Positions 40,463-48,927 of a DNA stretch of 64,000 bases are shown in pieces; position 1 is the first letter of the stretch, and each line of letters begins with the position of its first letter. The notes below the pieces were generated by a model. That model did no database searches, was not told the DNA's origin, and saw only the letters and a list, made by a program, of their open reading frames with translations. The stretch is taken from assembly GCA_964570285.1 (NCBI GenBank), contig CAZMXP010000023.1, positions 5,955 to 69,954 on the forward strand. The letters are read 5' to 3'. This DNA is from CAZMXP01 sp964570285. GTDB taxonomy: Bacteria > Planctomycetota > PLA2. A program made the translations under genes and the position numbers.

Positions 40463-41031
40463 CGCGCCGCCTCCCTCGCGAAGTGCGCCGCGACGATGCG
40501 GGCCGACCGGCCCGCGCGGAACTCGCGCGCCGTCCGGTCCATGAAGTGCAGGCCGGGGATGCCCTTCCGGGCGATCGACCGCGCGAGCGTGCGCGCCAGC
40601 GCCTCCAGCGCAGCCTTGCGCTTCAGGCCGCTCTGCTCCATGAAGAGCGCCAGGAGGCGACGCCCCTTGTCGGTACGGGCGATCCACGCGCGCAGGGGCG
40701 CGAGCGGCGGCGGGCGCTTCCCGGCCCGGCGGCCGTCCTCGTGCACGAGCGCATAGTCGGCGGCCGGCGGCTGGCTCACCGTCGACTGCTCCGCCCTCGT
40801 CGCGGTGACGACGGGAGGCAGCGCCGTGATGCTGTTCACGAGCAGGCCGCGATCGTGGCGCCCGCGGTACCCGCGCCGGTCGGTGTCGCGCCGGATGCGC
40901 TGCCGGATCGCCGACTGCGCCTCGCGGCCGATCTGGAGCAGCGCGGAGGTCGCCGCGCGACGGAAGGCCGCGGCCGTCCCGCGCAGCGTCATCGCCGCCG
41001 GCGTGGCGACCACACGGAGCCTAGACGCCAT
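40459..41031 (-). CDS. HK97 gp10-like head-tail joining protein
   Basis: 190 residues. Helical N-terminus (FRRAATSALLQIGREAQSAIRQRIRRDT), then GRHDRGLLVNSITALPP, a pattern typical of the HK97 gp10 family. ATG 41031 overlaps the preceding gene by 11 bases. Confidence 0.7.
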   Translation of the reverse strand: MASRLRVVATPAAMTLRGTAAAFRRAATSALLQIGREAQSAIRQRIRRDTDRRGYRGRHDRGLLVNSITALPPVVTATRAEQSTVSQPPAADYALVHEDGRRAGKRPPPLAPLRAWIARTDKGRRLLALFMEQSGLKRKAALEALARTLARSIARKGIPGLHFMDRTAREFRAGRSARIVAAHFAREAAR

Positions 41032-41728
41032 AGCCGCGCCCGAAGACCGTGCCCCGCCCCGTGCGCACCTGGGCCGATGTGAGCCCACGGGAGTTGCCGC
41101 GCAGGGCCCGTGCGTAGAGTGCGCGGAAGTCCTTGGCCCGCTGCGCCCAGGCGTCGGCCGCCGACAGCCCGTTGAAGAGTTCGGTCGCCTCGGTGCGCGT
41201 GTTCGCGTACGCGGCCGCCAGCGCCTCGCATTTGAGCGCGGCGGCGAGGTAGACGACGCTCATCTGGAAGCCGAGCCGCACCTCGTTGGTCGCGGCACCG
41301 ACCGTCCAGCGGCGGCGGAAGTGCACGCGGTACTGCGACGGCGAGGCCGGGGGGGCCTCGTCGAGCACGAGGTAGACCTTCTGCGTGCCCGAGACCGTCC
41401 GCTCCTCGATCCGGTGCTGCTGCTGCCGCAGCCACTCCTGGGGATTCTGTGGCGCGGATGCCGCGAGCCGCTCCACCCGCACCGAGCGCGTCTCCGAGAA
41501 CCCGAGCGACCACGCCCCGAACGGCGACGCGCCGAGTTCCCACTCCCTCGCCGACCCGTCGCCGACGTCGGCCGTCGCGTTGACGGGAACGTCGTCGGCG
41601 AAGAGCTCGAGCGCGTCGCTGACGAGGTCGACATCCTCGCGCGAGGCGCGGCGGTCCTTCACGAGCGAACCGAGGGCGTCGGCGTAGCCGGTGAGGCCCG
41701 CGAAGGGGGGGGTATACCGGTTCGGCAC
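41021..41728 (-). CDS. Head-tail connector-like protein
   Basis: 235 residues. N-terminal YADALGSLVKDRRASREDVDLVSDALELFADD and a C-terminal helical region resemble gp6-type adaptors that bind the portal ring, though weakly. GTG 41728 follows GAGAGAGAGC; a TTG at 41740 is an alternative start. Confidence 0.5.
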   Translation of the reverse strand: MPNRYTPPFAGLTGYADALGSLVKDRRASREDVDLVSDALELFADDVPVNATADVGDGSAREWELGASPFGAWSLGFSETRSVRVERLAASAPQNPQEWLRQQQHRIEERTVSGTQKVYLVLDEAPPASPSQYRVHFRRRWTVGAATNEVRLGFQMSVVYLAAALKCEALAAAYANTRTEATELFNGLSAADAWAQRAKDFRALYARALRGNSRGLTSAQVRTGRGTVFGRGYGV

Positions 41729-41793
41729 GCTCTCTCTCAAAGGCGGGGGCGGGCGCGTGGCCCGCCCCCAAGGGCCGCAGGGGCGAAGAAGGG

Positions 41794-42231
41794 CTAGTTG
41801 AGCGGGACGACGTAGACGTGGACCAGCAGGCCGTCACCCGTCGGCGAGGAGCCGCCGGTGATGTCGATCTTGACCTGCAGGCGGTCGTTGGCCGCGAGGA
41901 TCAGCGAGGCCTCGGTCGTGGCCAGGGAGCCGACGGCCCCGCCCGCGACGATCGCGGAGGAGTCGACCAGCGCCAGCGCCGCCGAGGTGAGGTTCGTGCC
42001 GGTCGTGCCGTCGTACTTGCGCACCGTCACGTCGACGTCGGTGAAGACCGTCGAGCCGCCGATGGCGCGCACGGTGCCGGCGATCGCGACGACGCGGCAC
42101 TTGAAGGGGACCTTGATGTCGAGGCCGCCCGCCGCGCCGAAGTCGATGTCGGCCGTGAACTGCGCCTCGTGGACCAGCGGGATGCAGAGCATCCCGGCGC
42201 CGGGGGCGGGGAGGTTGGTGTTGATCGCCAT
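41794..42231 (-). CDS. Head decoration-like protein
   Basis: 145 residues, beta-rich and Gly/Ala/Thr-rich, starting MAINTNLPAPGAGMLCIPLVHEAQF. It follows the capsid gene, the usual position for a decoration or stabilising protein. No specific family recognised. Confidence 0.5.
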   Translation of the reverse strand: MAINTNLPAPGAGMLCIPLVHEAQFTADIDFGAAGGLDIKVPFKCRVVAIAGTVRAIGGSTVFTDVDVTVRKYDGTTGTNLTSAALALVDSSAIVAGGAVGSLATTEASLILAANDRLQVKIDITGGSSPTGDGLLVHVYVVPLN

Positions 42232-42282
42232 TGGGTTCTCCGTGGAGTCCTCGAAGCGTGTCCTTTCGTCCGGTCCCCGCCG

Positions 42283-44541
42283 CTACGAGGCGGCGTCGTT
42301 GCCGAAGATGCCCGCGTAGTCCATCGCCGCCGCCTTGTAGACGTGGCGGATCTTGAGCTGGATGCTGTCCTGCGTGAACAGCGAGCCGAACCGCTGGTCG
42401 TCGGCGACGAAGATCTCGGGGTCCTCGCGGCCGTTGAGGAAGGCCATGCGGATGACCTCCGCCTCCATCGGGTCGGCCAGCAGGTACCAGTCGGTGCTGT
42501 TCGACGTGCCCCAGTCGATGATGGCCTCGGGCAGGGCGATCGCGAGGATGCGCCGCACCGCGTCGGGCACGTCCGTGCCCGTCACGCCGCCGGAGAGCTC
42601 CTTCGTGATGTAGGCGAACTGCTCCACCTTCCCGAAGGGGATCACGCAGTACTTCGGCCGGATGTTCTTCGCCTGGCCGCTGCCGCCCTTCAGCTGCATC
42701 ATCAGCTTGATCGTGTTGATGTAGTTGGTCTTCCCGGTGGCGTCCGCCGACATCGCCAGCGTGCCCTCGTTCACGTCGCCGGTGCGGCTCTGGGACGTGA
42801 GCGACAGGCCGTCGGAGAGGTTCGGCTGCGTCGCGTCGCGGACGATCGCGAAGACGTGGTCGTAGATCGTCTCCGCGGCGGCCCGCGAGAGCCGCGAGAT
42901 CATCGTCTGGATCAGGCCGATGTCGTCGTTCAGCTGGTCCTCCCAGCTCCACGACTCGAGGCCGCCGCGCTTCGACAGCGCGATCGTCTCCTCGGTGTCG
43001 CCGGGGGTGGTCAGCGTCAGGTAGGGCGACTTCGCGGCGACGTCGGGCAGGAACCCGTACCAGCCGGGCTTGATGACGTGGTGCGTGCGGAAGTCGCCCA
43101 GCGGGACGACGCGCACGACCTTGCGCCAGTCCGCGACGAGCGGGTTCGCCTTGTAGTCCGCGAGCAGCGCGCGGGAGAGCGCGTCGGCGTAGACCTGGTT
43201 GAACGAGGTCGCGTCGATCGACTCGCGCAGCTTCCGGCGCGCGTCCATGCCCGTGACGCGAGTGTCGAGGCCGAAGAACGCCTCGTTGAAGCGGTGCATC
43301 GAGAAGCCGATGTTGTCGGCGCCGCCCTTCGGGGCCTGGATGCGGCCGGGCGCGAACATGTGCGCCAGCACGTCCTTCGCGTTGTCGAGCGGCTCGCGGC
43401 CCGCCGTGATGCGCACGGGCGCGGCGCCCGCCACGATGCGGTCGACGTAGTCCTGCTCGCCCTTCGCGATCTCGTCCGCCCTCGCGTCGTCGATGTCGTC
43501 GCGGCCCTTGTGCGCCGCGAGGACCCGCGCGACCGAGTCCTGGGGGAGTTTCCGGGCCGCGCACGCGTCCTTCAGCACGCGGGCCGACTCCCGGACGCGG
43601 GACTCGCGCAGCTGCTTCTCGAGCTCGCCGACCCGGGGATCGGCCGCCGCCGGCGCGACGGACTCCTTCACCGGCTCCTTCGCCGGCGCGGGGTCCGCCG
43701 TCGGCTCCGGGTCGCCGCCGCCGATCCCGAGCATCTTCTTCACGAACTCCATCGCGCTCTCGAGCATCGCGACGAGCTTCGCGCCGTCGGTGTTCTGCAG
43801 CTGCGCGACGTCCTGGAGGATCAGCGAGCCCAGGCCGGCCGCATCCGCCGCGCCCATGTCGCCGCCCATCTCCTTGATGCGCTTGGCGATGTGCTTCGCG
43901 ATCACCTTCTCGCCGTCGCTCGGCGAGAGGCCCTCGCACAGGCGCGGCATCTTCGCCTTGAGGAAGTCCAACACGGTCTTCACTGGTCCGGTCCTCCGTT
44001 CGGGTGGGGTGGAGCGCGAAGCGGCGATGCGGTGGCCGATCCGGCCGCCGGCCGCGGGGTGGCTCACGACGTCGATCGAGTGCACGTGCTCGAAGGCCAC
44101 CGGCACGTTCGAGCCGCCGGGCATCACGCCTAGCGCGTCGATCGACAGGCCGACCGAGTCGAGACGGCCGCCGGCCTCGAGCGCCTCGAGGTGGCGCTGC
44201 AGCCGGTCCGCCCACTCGTTGCCCTCGGGCAGCAGCACGAGGTTGGCGGCAAGCGCGTTCAGCGACTCGCTGAAGTGGACGTCCTCGTACCAGCCGACCT
44301 GGTTGAACAGCGCCGCTTCGACGAGCTGGTCGGCCTTCAGGTGGTCGTAGCCGGCGGGCTTGCCGTCGGCACCGACGAGCGTGAAGGCCTTCGCCGGGGC
44401 ACGCTCGAACTGCGCGACGGAGGCACGGAGGAGCTGCGGCGTGTAGTAGTAGCCGTTGAGGCTCTTCCCGGCCTCGATGAGCACGACCGGCCACTTGCGG
44501 CCGGTACGCCCGCTCGCGAGGATGCGTCCGACGTGATGCAC
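42283..44541 (-). CDS. Prohead protease - scaffold - major capsid fusion
   Basis: 752 residues. Residues about 15-190 look like a S78-type maturation protease (AGKSLNGYYYTPQLL, ..DSVGLSIDALGV with candidate Ser, VAFEHVHSIDVVSHPAAGGRI). Residues about 200-390 are charged and helical like a scaffold (delta) region. Residues about 390-752 are an HK97-fold-like capsid (RESIDATSFNQVYADAL, SWSWEDQLNDDIGLIQTMISRLSRAAAETIYD, SDATGKTNYINTIKLMMQLK). One polypeptide for three roles. GTG start at 44541. Confidence 0.7.
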   Translation of the reverse strand: MHHVGRILASGRTGRKWPVVLIEAGKSLNGYYYTPQLLRASVAQFERAPAKAFTLVGADGKPAGYDHLKADQLVEAALFNQVGWYEDVHFSESLNALAANLVLLPEGNEWADRLQRHLEALEAGGRLDSVGLSIDALGVMPGGSNVPVAFEHVHSIDVVSHPAAGGRIGHRIAASRSTPPERRTGPVKTVLDFLKAKMPRLCEGLSPSDGEKVIAKHIAKRIKEMGGDMGAADAAGLGSLILQDVAQLQNTDGAKLVAMLESAMEFVKKMLGIGGGDPEPTADPAPAKEPVKESVAPAAADPRVGELEKQLRESRVRESARVLKDACAARKLPQDSVARVLAAHKGRDDIDDARADEIAKGEQDYVDRIVAGAAPVRITAGREPLDNAKDVLAHMFAPGRIQAPKGGADNIGFSMHRFNEAFFGLDTRVTGMDARRKLRESIDATSFNQVYADALSRALLADYKANPLVADWRKVVRVVPLGDFRTHHVIKPGWYGFLPDVAAKSPYLTLTTPGDTEETIALSKRGGLESWSWEDQLNDDIGLIQTMISRLSRAAAETIYDHVFAIVRDATQPNLSDGLSLTSQSRTGDVNEGTLAMSADATGKTNYINTIKLMMQLKGGSGQAKNIRPKYCVIPFGKVEQFAYITKELSGGVTGTDVPDAVRRILAIALPEAIIDWGTSNSTDWYLLADPMEAEVIRMAFLNGREDPEIFVADDQRFGSLFTQDSIQLKIRHVYKAAAMDYAGIFGNDAAS

Positions 44542-44590
44542 TCACGCGCGAAGCTCGCGGGATGGGGGAGCTACGCAAGAGCGCCGCGAT

Positions 44591-45475
44591 TCACGCAGCC
44601 GACAGCGCCGCCCGTTTGGCTGCCCGCGCCCGCTCCCGGTCCCGCTCGATGTAGGGCTGCCGCGCCTTCTCCCGGGGCACGTACAGCACCGTGCAGCGGC
44701 AGTTCACGGCCTGGGCCGCCCCGAGCGAAGGGTCCAGCGGGGCGTTCGCGGGCTCCCCGGCGCCCCCGGGGGGCGTCGACGCGGTAGCGCCGCCGCCCAC
44801 GTCGAAGTTCTGCCAGAGCTCGCGCTCCTGCCCGTCGATCGCGGCGTGGTCCTCGCGGGTGCGCGAGTCGTCGGTAGCGCTCCAGACCTTGATGATGTCC
44901 AGGTCGACGTCGAGCTCGACGAGCTGCTCGTCGGCGGCCGCCTGCGCCTGGGTGTACGCCTGCGCCGTCTCGGTACGGAGAATGCGCTCGATCCGGCCCT
45001 CCGTGACGTCGCCCTCGAACGCCTTGGCGATCTCGCGCTGGAACCCGCGGACGTCCAGCGCGCCGGCGACGGCACGCTGTGCCGCCGAGGCGATCTTCGT
45101 CCGCACCTCCTGCACGACGCCGGCGACCTGCACCGCGGCGAAGTCCTGGACGAACTGGAGCGCGCGCGCATCGACCCCGATCGCGGGGAACCGCGCCACG
45201 AGCTTCTGCACCTTGGCGGCCGTGTCGGCGACGCCCTTCCGCGCCGAGGCCTCCGCCGCGCCGTCGACGAGCCCGCCGAGGTCCGAATCGAGCCGCTTCA
45301 GCGCCGCGTCGATGGCCGCGGCCTTCTCGCGCGCGAGGAAACGGTCGTAGTCGCTCGGCGCAACGCCCGGCGGCGGTTCCGCAAGCAGCAGTTCCAGCAG
45401 TTCGGACTTCGTTCGCGCGAGCAGGGCCTTCGTCGCCGCGATCGACGAGCGCGCGAGTCCCTTCGGGTAGGGCAT
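44591..45475 (-). CDS. Phage head morphogenesis protein (SPP1 gp7 / Mu F type)
   Basis: 294 residues. The domain signature is present: RILRTETAQAYTQAQ, DDSRTREDHAAIDGQ and the C-terminal AVNCRCTVLYVP. It is a minor head protein bound to the portal or involved in DNA injection. ATG 45475 overlaps the preceding stop (TGATG). Confidence 0.85.
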   Translation of the reverse strand: MPYPKGLARSSIAATKALLARTKSELLELLLAEPPPGVAPSDYDRFLAREKAAAIDAALKRLDSDLGGLVDGAAEASARKGVADTAAKVQKLVARFPAIGVDARALQFVQDFAAVQVAGVVQEVRTKIASAAQRAVAGALDVRGFQREIAKAFEGDVTEGRIERILRTETAQAYTQAQAAADEQLVELDVDLDIIKVWSATDDSRTREDHAAIDGQERELWQNFDVGGGATASTPPGGAGEPANAPLDPSLGAAQAVNCRCTVLYVPREKARQPYIERDRERARAAKRAALSAA

Positions 45476-45912
45476 CAGCTCGCCGCGCTCGGCTTGGGCC
45501 GCACGTCGAGGCGACCGACGAGGACCAGCTTCGCGTCGGCGACCGTGGGCGCGGTGTCCTGGTACTCGACCTCGAAGTCCAGCAGGCCGGCCGCCCATCC
45601 CGACGTCGTCGCCGAGGCAACGTAGAACTCGAACGCGTCCTTCGCGAGGCTCTCCGCGGAACCCTGCGTCGTCAGCGCCTTCGCGCCCTCCCCGGAGACG
45701 GAGGTGTCGCGCGTGACGTCGGTCGTCCCATCGGCCTTGTTGACGCGCAGGATGCCCTTGATCGTCGAGGCGTTCACCTCGACGCCGGCGCCGTACGGCT
45801 TCGCCGCCGTCCGCACCCCGTCGCGCACCTCGGCGCGCAGCTTGAAGCTCTCGCCCTTGTGGACGACGATGGGCTCCTCGAGGATGCGCGGGCAGGTCAG
45901 TCGTGCCGGCAT
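45475..45912 (-). CDS. Phage structural protein (BppU-like)
   Basis: 145 residues, beta-rich, (PARLTCPRILEEPIVVHKGESFKLRAEVRDG..LDFEVEYQDTAPT). The pattern resembles small Ig-like modules found in phage baseplate/appendage proteins. Function is inferred. Confidence 0.5.
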   Translation of the reverse strand: MPARLTCPRILEEPIVVHKGESFKLRAEVRDGVRTAAKPYGAGVEVNASTIKGILRVNKADGTTDVTRDTSVSGEGAKALTTQGSAESLAKDAFEFYVASATTSGWAAGLLDFEVEYQDTAPTVADAKLVLVGRLDVRPKPSAAS

Positions 45913-46085
45913 CAGAGCACCCCTTCGGCCGTGTGTGTGGAGAAGACGGCGGCCTCCTCGTGCCGCACGGCCACGATCGCCTCGCGCGAGTCGATGGTCG
46001 TCAGCACCGCGGCGACCGGGCGCGTCAACCCGCCCACGAAGGCCTGCTCGCCGAACTTGAAGAAGAAGAACAGCGGCGGGCCCAT
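45912..46085 (-). CDS. 57-residue structural-region protein
   Basis: MGPPLFFFFKFGEQAFVGG..FSTHTAEGVL. Start overlaps the stop of the repeat protein (TAATG) and stop overlaps the next start, so it is very likely translated. FFFFKF is unusual. Function unknown. Confidence 0.55.
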   Translation of the reverse strand: MGPPLFFFFKFGEQAFVGGLTRPVAAVLTTIDSREAIVAVRHEEAAVFSTHTAEGVL

Positions 46086-47596
46086 TACTTGTACCCGCAG
46101 CTCACCACGATCTCGTTCGCGGCCACCGCGCCGGTGTCGCTGTCGGCGGCCCCGGTCGTCAGCGCGAAGGCGATGCCAGTCGTGAACTCAGCCCCCGCGC
46201 CGAAGTTGATCGTCAGGCCCGCGCCCGCGGTGTTGCCGGGGATCGGGAACACCTGCACCGGCGTGTCGGTGCCGACGGTGGGGGCGCTCGCCTTGTTGTA
46301 GAACTTCAGGTAGCGCACGGCGGCGTTGGTGTTGATGACCGTGACGTAGCCGAGCTGGCCCGCGCCGCCCTTGAGGCTCGTGGCGTTGGTGCTCGCGGCG
46401 GAGTTGAGCTTGTAGGGCGTCCAGCCGCCGCTCGCCTTGACGCCGCTGGCGGTCCACAGCAGGCCGCCGTCGACCTGCAGCGGTTCGTAGTCGCCGTCGG
46501 TGCCGCTGAGGTTCGCGGGCGTCGCCTTGCGGACGGCGAGCGCCTGGACTCCGGGGTCCGTGCCCTGGTGCGCGGAGTCCTCGGCCAGCACGAGGTTGTC
46601 GATGAGTTGCAGCGCGGTCAGCGCCGCGCCATCGACCTGCACGGCGAAGGTGCCCGCGTTGGTGACCGCGTGCGAGGGAATCGACGCGACCGAGATCGGG
46701 ATCGCCGTCCCGCTCGCCACGCCTTCGACCTTGAGCGCGCCCTGCGCCCCGAGCGCGGCGGGGAGCCCGCCCGCCAGCAACGTGATGATGGTCGACTGGT
46801 TGGCAGCGGTGGCGGCGCCCGACGGCAGCGGGAGGCTGGCCGCGCTGACCGCCACCGTGCCCGTGATCGGGATTCCTGTCGACGCGATGAACCGCAGCTT
46901 CGCGCTGATGCTCCCGGTCGCGCTCGCCGCGTCGGCATTGGCCCCGAAGGGGTCCGCCGGGACGCTCGTCACGTCCACGTCGCCGATGTCCACGCCCGAG
47001 TTCGCGGCCAGCTTGCCGATCGCGTTCGTGCCCGCGGGCAGCGCCCCGACGATATCGACCTGCAGCTCCGTTCCGCCGACCGTGTTGTCGAGCAGTTCCA
47101 CCGCGGTCTTGATCGCGTCGAGCGCGGTCTGCGCCGTGTCCTGCTTCGCGCTCGTCGCGGCACCGGAGGGAAGCGGCAGCGAGGCCGCCGACACCGGCAC
47201 CGCGACGCCCGAGGCCACTCCCTCGATCTTCAGCCCGCCGTTCGCCGCGAGCGCCGCAGGGAGGCCGCCGGCGAGCAGCGTGATGAGCGAGTCCTGTTTC
47301 GCGCTCGTCGCCGCGCCGCCCGGAAGGGGCAACGACGCCGCGCTCACCGGCAGCGTCGTGATCGCCGCCGTCCCGTCGCTCAGCCGCACGAACACCGGCG
47401 TGCCGACCGGGGCGTCGACCGTCAGCGTCCCGCCCGCGTCCCCGACGGGCAGCGGGTTCGACGCGCTCACGTCGACGAACGAGTTCTCCGCGCCCCACCC
47501 GCACTTCATCCGCGCGAACGAGGTGCCGCCGATCGTGTCGATGCCCCACGCGATTCCGCCGCTGCCAACATCGCTTACGCCGGTCGCGTAGCTCAC
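46085..47596 (-). CDS. Repeat-containing structural protein
   Basis: 503 residues with repeated units built on PVSAASLPLPSGAATSAKQD and TLLAGGLPAAL, at about residues 82-130, 131-170 and 248-300, plus a diverged copy. The motif SLPLP-GAAT-A-Q is common in phage surface and tail-fibre-like proteins. The C-terminal 150 residues are beta-rich (YLKFYNKASAPTVGTDTPVQVF). Located in the head region, so perhaps a capsid fibre or appendage. Confidence 0.6.
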   Translation of the reverse strand: MSYATGVSDVGSGGIAWGIDTIGGTSFARMKCGWGAENSFVDVSASNPLPVGDAGGTLTVDAPVGTPVFVRLSDGTAAITTLPVSAASLPLPGGAATSAKQDSLITLLAGGLPAALAANGGLKIEGVASGVAVPVSAASLPLPSGAATSAKQDTAQTALDAIKTAVELLDNTVGGTELQVDIVGALPAGTNAIGKLAANSGVDIGDVDVTSVPADPFGANADAASATGSISAKLRFIASTGIPITGTVAVSAASLPLPSGAATAANQSTIITLLAGGLPAALGAQGALKVEGVASGTAIPISVASIPSHAVTNAGTFAVQVDGAALTALQLIDNLVLAEDSAHQGTDPGVQALAVRKATPANLSGTDGDYEPLQVDGGLLWTASGVKASGGWTPYKLNSAASTNATSLKGGAGQLGYVTVINTNAAVRYLKFYNKASAPTVGTDTPVQVFPIPGNTAGAGLTINFGAGAEFTTGIAFALTTGAADSDTGAVAANEIVVSCGYK

Positions 47597-47838
47597 GCCT
47601 TGGACTCCTGCCCGAGCATGAGGTTGATCTCGCCGACCGCGGCCGAGCGCGCCGCGCGCATCTGCCGAAGCGACTCGCGCTCGCGCCGCAGCGCGCGGAT
47701 CTGCGACTCGACCACGGCAAGGCGCTCGCCCTCGGCGCGATTCGCCTCGATATGCTCGGACCGGCGCGCGAGAAGCGCCGACGACCGCGCGGACGCCTGC
47801 GCGCCGTTGGCTTCGGAGACACGGTTCTTTTCCGACAT
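47593..47838 (-). CDS. Coiled-coil protein
   Basis: 81 residues, almost entirely coiled coil (EGERLAVVESQIRALRRERESLRQ). Stop overlaps the start of the repeat protein gene. May be an assembly chaperone or trimeriser; function unknown. Confidence 0.5.
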   Translation of the reverse strand: MSEKNRVSEANGAQASARSSALLARRSEHIEANRAEGERLAVVESQIRALRRERESLRQMRAARSAAVGEINLMLGQESKA

Positions 47839-47845
47839 GAGACTC

Positions 47846-48460
47846 CTAACCCGCCCCGAGCATGGCGAGGCGCGACTGCGCCGTCGCCGCGCCGGCGGAC
47901 TGCGCGATGTTGATGTGCGTGATGTGCGAGTTCCCGCCGCCGCCGGCGCCGCGCCCGATGTAGATCCTCAGGTCCGTCCCCGAGGTCGTGTGCGTCTTCG
48001 CGTTGTTCGACGCGATCCACTGGCTCTCCGTCAGCGCGTTCTCGCCGCCGGTGCCCATGTCCCAGTACTTCGCCGCGTCGATGTCCGTCTCGGTGCTGAA
48101 CGTGTGGAACGCCGTCGAGCCCTCCCGCAGCGAGTGCTCGTGCGCCACGTCGGAGTAGTCCGTATCCCCGAACGCCCCGCGGAAGACGTGCTCGCCCGCG
48201 GCCTCCAGCGTCACGCGGAAGATCGCCTCGCCGCTGCCGTTGCCCCAGTAGTGCTGGCCCCGGAAGCGAGGGTCCGTGCCGCCGCGGTCGCGCGTGCCGC
48301 TCGGGTGCTTCCCCACAGCGTACCCGCACTCGAGCGTCACCCCGCCGACCGTGAGGTTCGTCGGGAACTCGATGTCGCCGACGAACGCCTGGTTCGTGCC
48401 GTCGGTCGCATGGCCGACCGTCTCGCGGAAGTTGAGCCCGACCGCGTTGGCCCACGCCAT
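47846..48460 (-). CDS. Hypothetical structural protein
   Basis: 204 residues starting MAWANAVGLNFRETVGHATDGTNQAF, beta-rich with many Gly/Thr/His residues (HYWGNGSGEAIFRVTLE). Looks like a surface appendage or decoration domain. ATG 48460 overlaps the preceding stop. Confidence 0.5.
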   Translation of the reverse strand: MAWANAVGLNFRETVGHATDGTNQAFVGDIEFPTNLTVGGVTLECGYAVGKHPSGTRDRGGTDPRFRGQHYWGNGSGEAIFRVTLEAAGEHVFRGAFGDTDYSDVAHEHSLREGSTAFHTFSTETDIDAAKYWDMGTGGENALTESQWIASNNAKTHTTSGTDLRIYIGRGAGGGGNSHITHINIAQSAGAATAQSRLAMLGAG

Positions 48461-48927
48461 CAGGTCGGCTCCCCGTCGAAGAGAGGCAGCCGCGTCCGCT
48501 CGTCGGCGCGGATCTCGTTCATGCGCGCATGGATCTTCGAGGTCGCCAGCGGCGACGCCGCCGCCGCGAGAAGCGCCGCGCGGCACTGCGCGACCGTCGC
48601 CTTCGGCGCGTTCGCAAGCCCGTCGAGGATCGTCTTGAACTCCGATACGTCGTCGGCGATGTCCTGCGCCGCGAGCCCGCCCTCCTGCGCCGCTCGCGCG
48701 AGAAGCGCGCGCTTCGCCGGGTCGCGCATCGGCTCGCCGACGTAGCCGACCGTCTTCCGCCGGACGTTCACGCACGACGCGATCGCCGACTGCCACTTCG
48801 ACAGGCCCCAGCCCTCGGAGTCGCCGGTGACGACGAGCTTCGCGCACCCCTCGCGCAGCGAGTCGCGCTGCTGGCCGAGCACGGCGAGGACCTCGCGGAA
48901 GAGGGCGCGGTCGGCGTGGACTCCCAT
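48460..48927 (-). CDS. Hypothetical protein next to portal
   Basis: 155 residues, helical. RKTVGYVGEPMRDPAKRALLARAAQEGG and a terminal DERTRLPLFDGEPT. It follows the portal by a one-base overlap; it may be a portal-associated protein. No family recognised. Confidence 0.5.
   Translation of the reverse strand: MGVHADRALFREVLAVLGQQRDSLREGCAKLVVTGDSEGWGLSKWQSAIASCVNVRRKTVGYVGEPMRDPAKRALLARAAQEGGLAAQDIADDVSEFKTILDGLANAPKATVAQCRAALLAAAASPLATSKIHARMNEIRADERTRLPLFDGEPT

Noticed and set aside
41818..44133. Very long open frame on the strand opposite the capsid fusion
   Set aside because: GC-rich third positions leave antisense frames open. It has no domain, no start context and the sense strand encodes a recognisable capsid.
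46085..47596. Diversity-generating retroelement target
   Set aside because: No reverse transcriptase or template repeat was seen; repeats are ordinary structural units.
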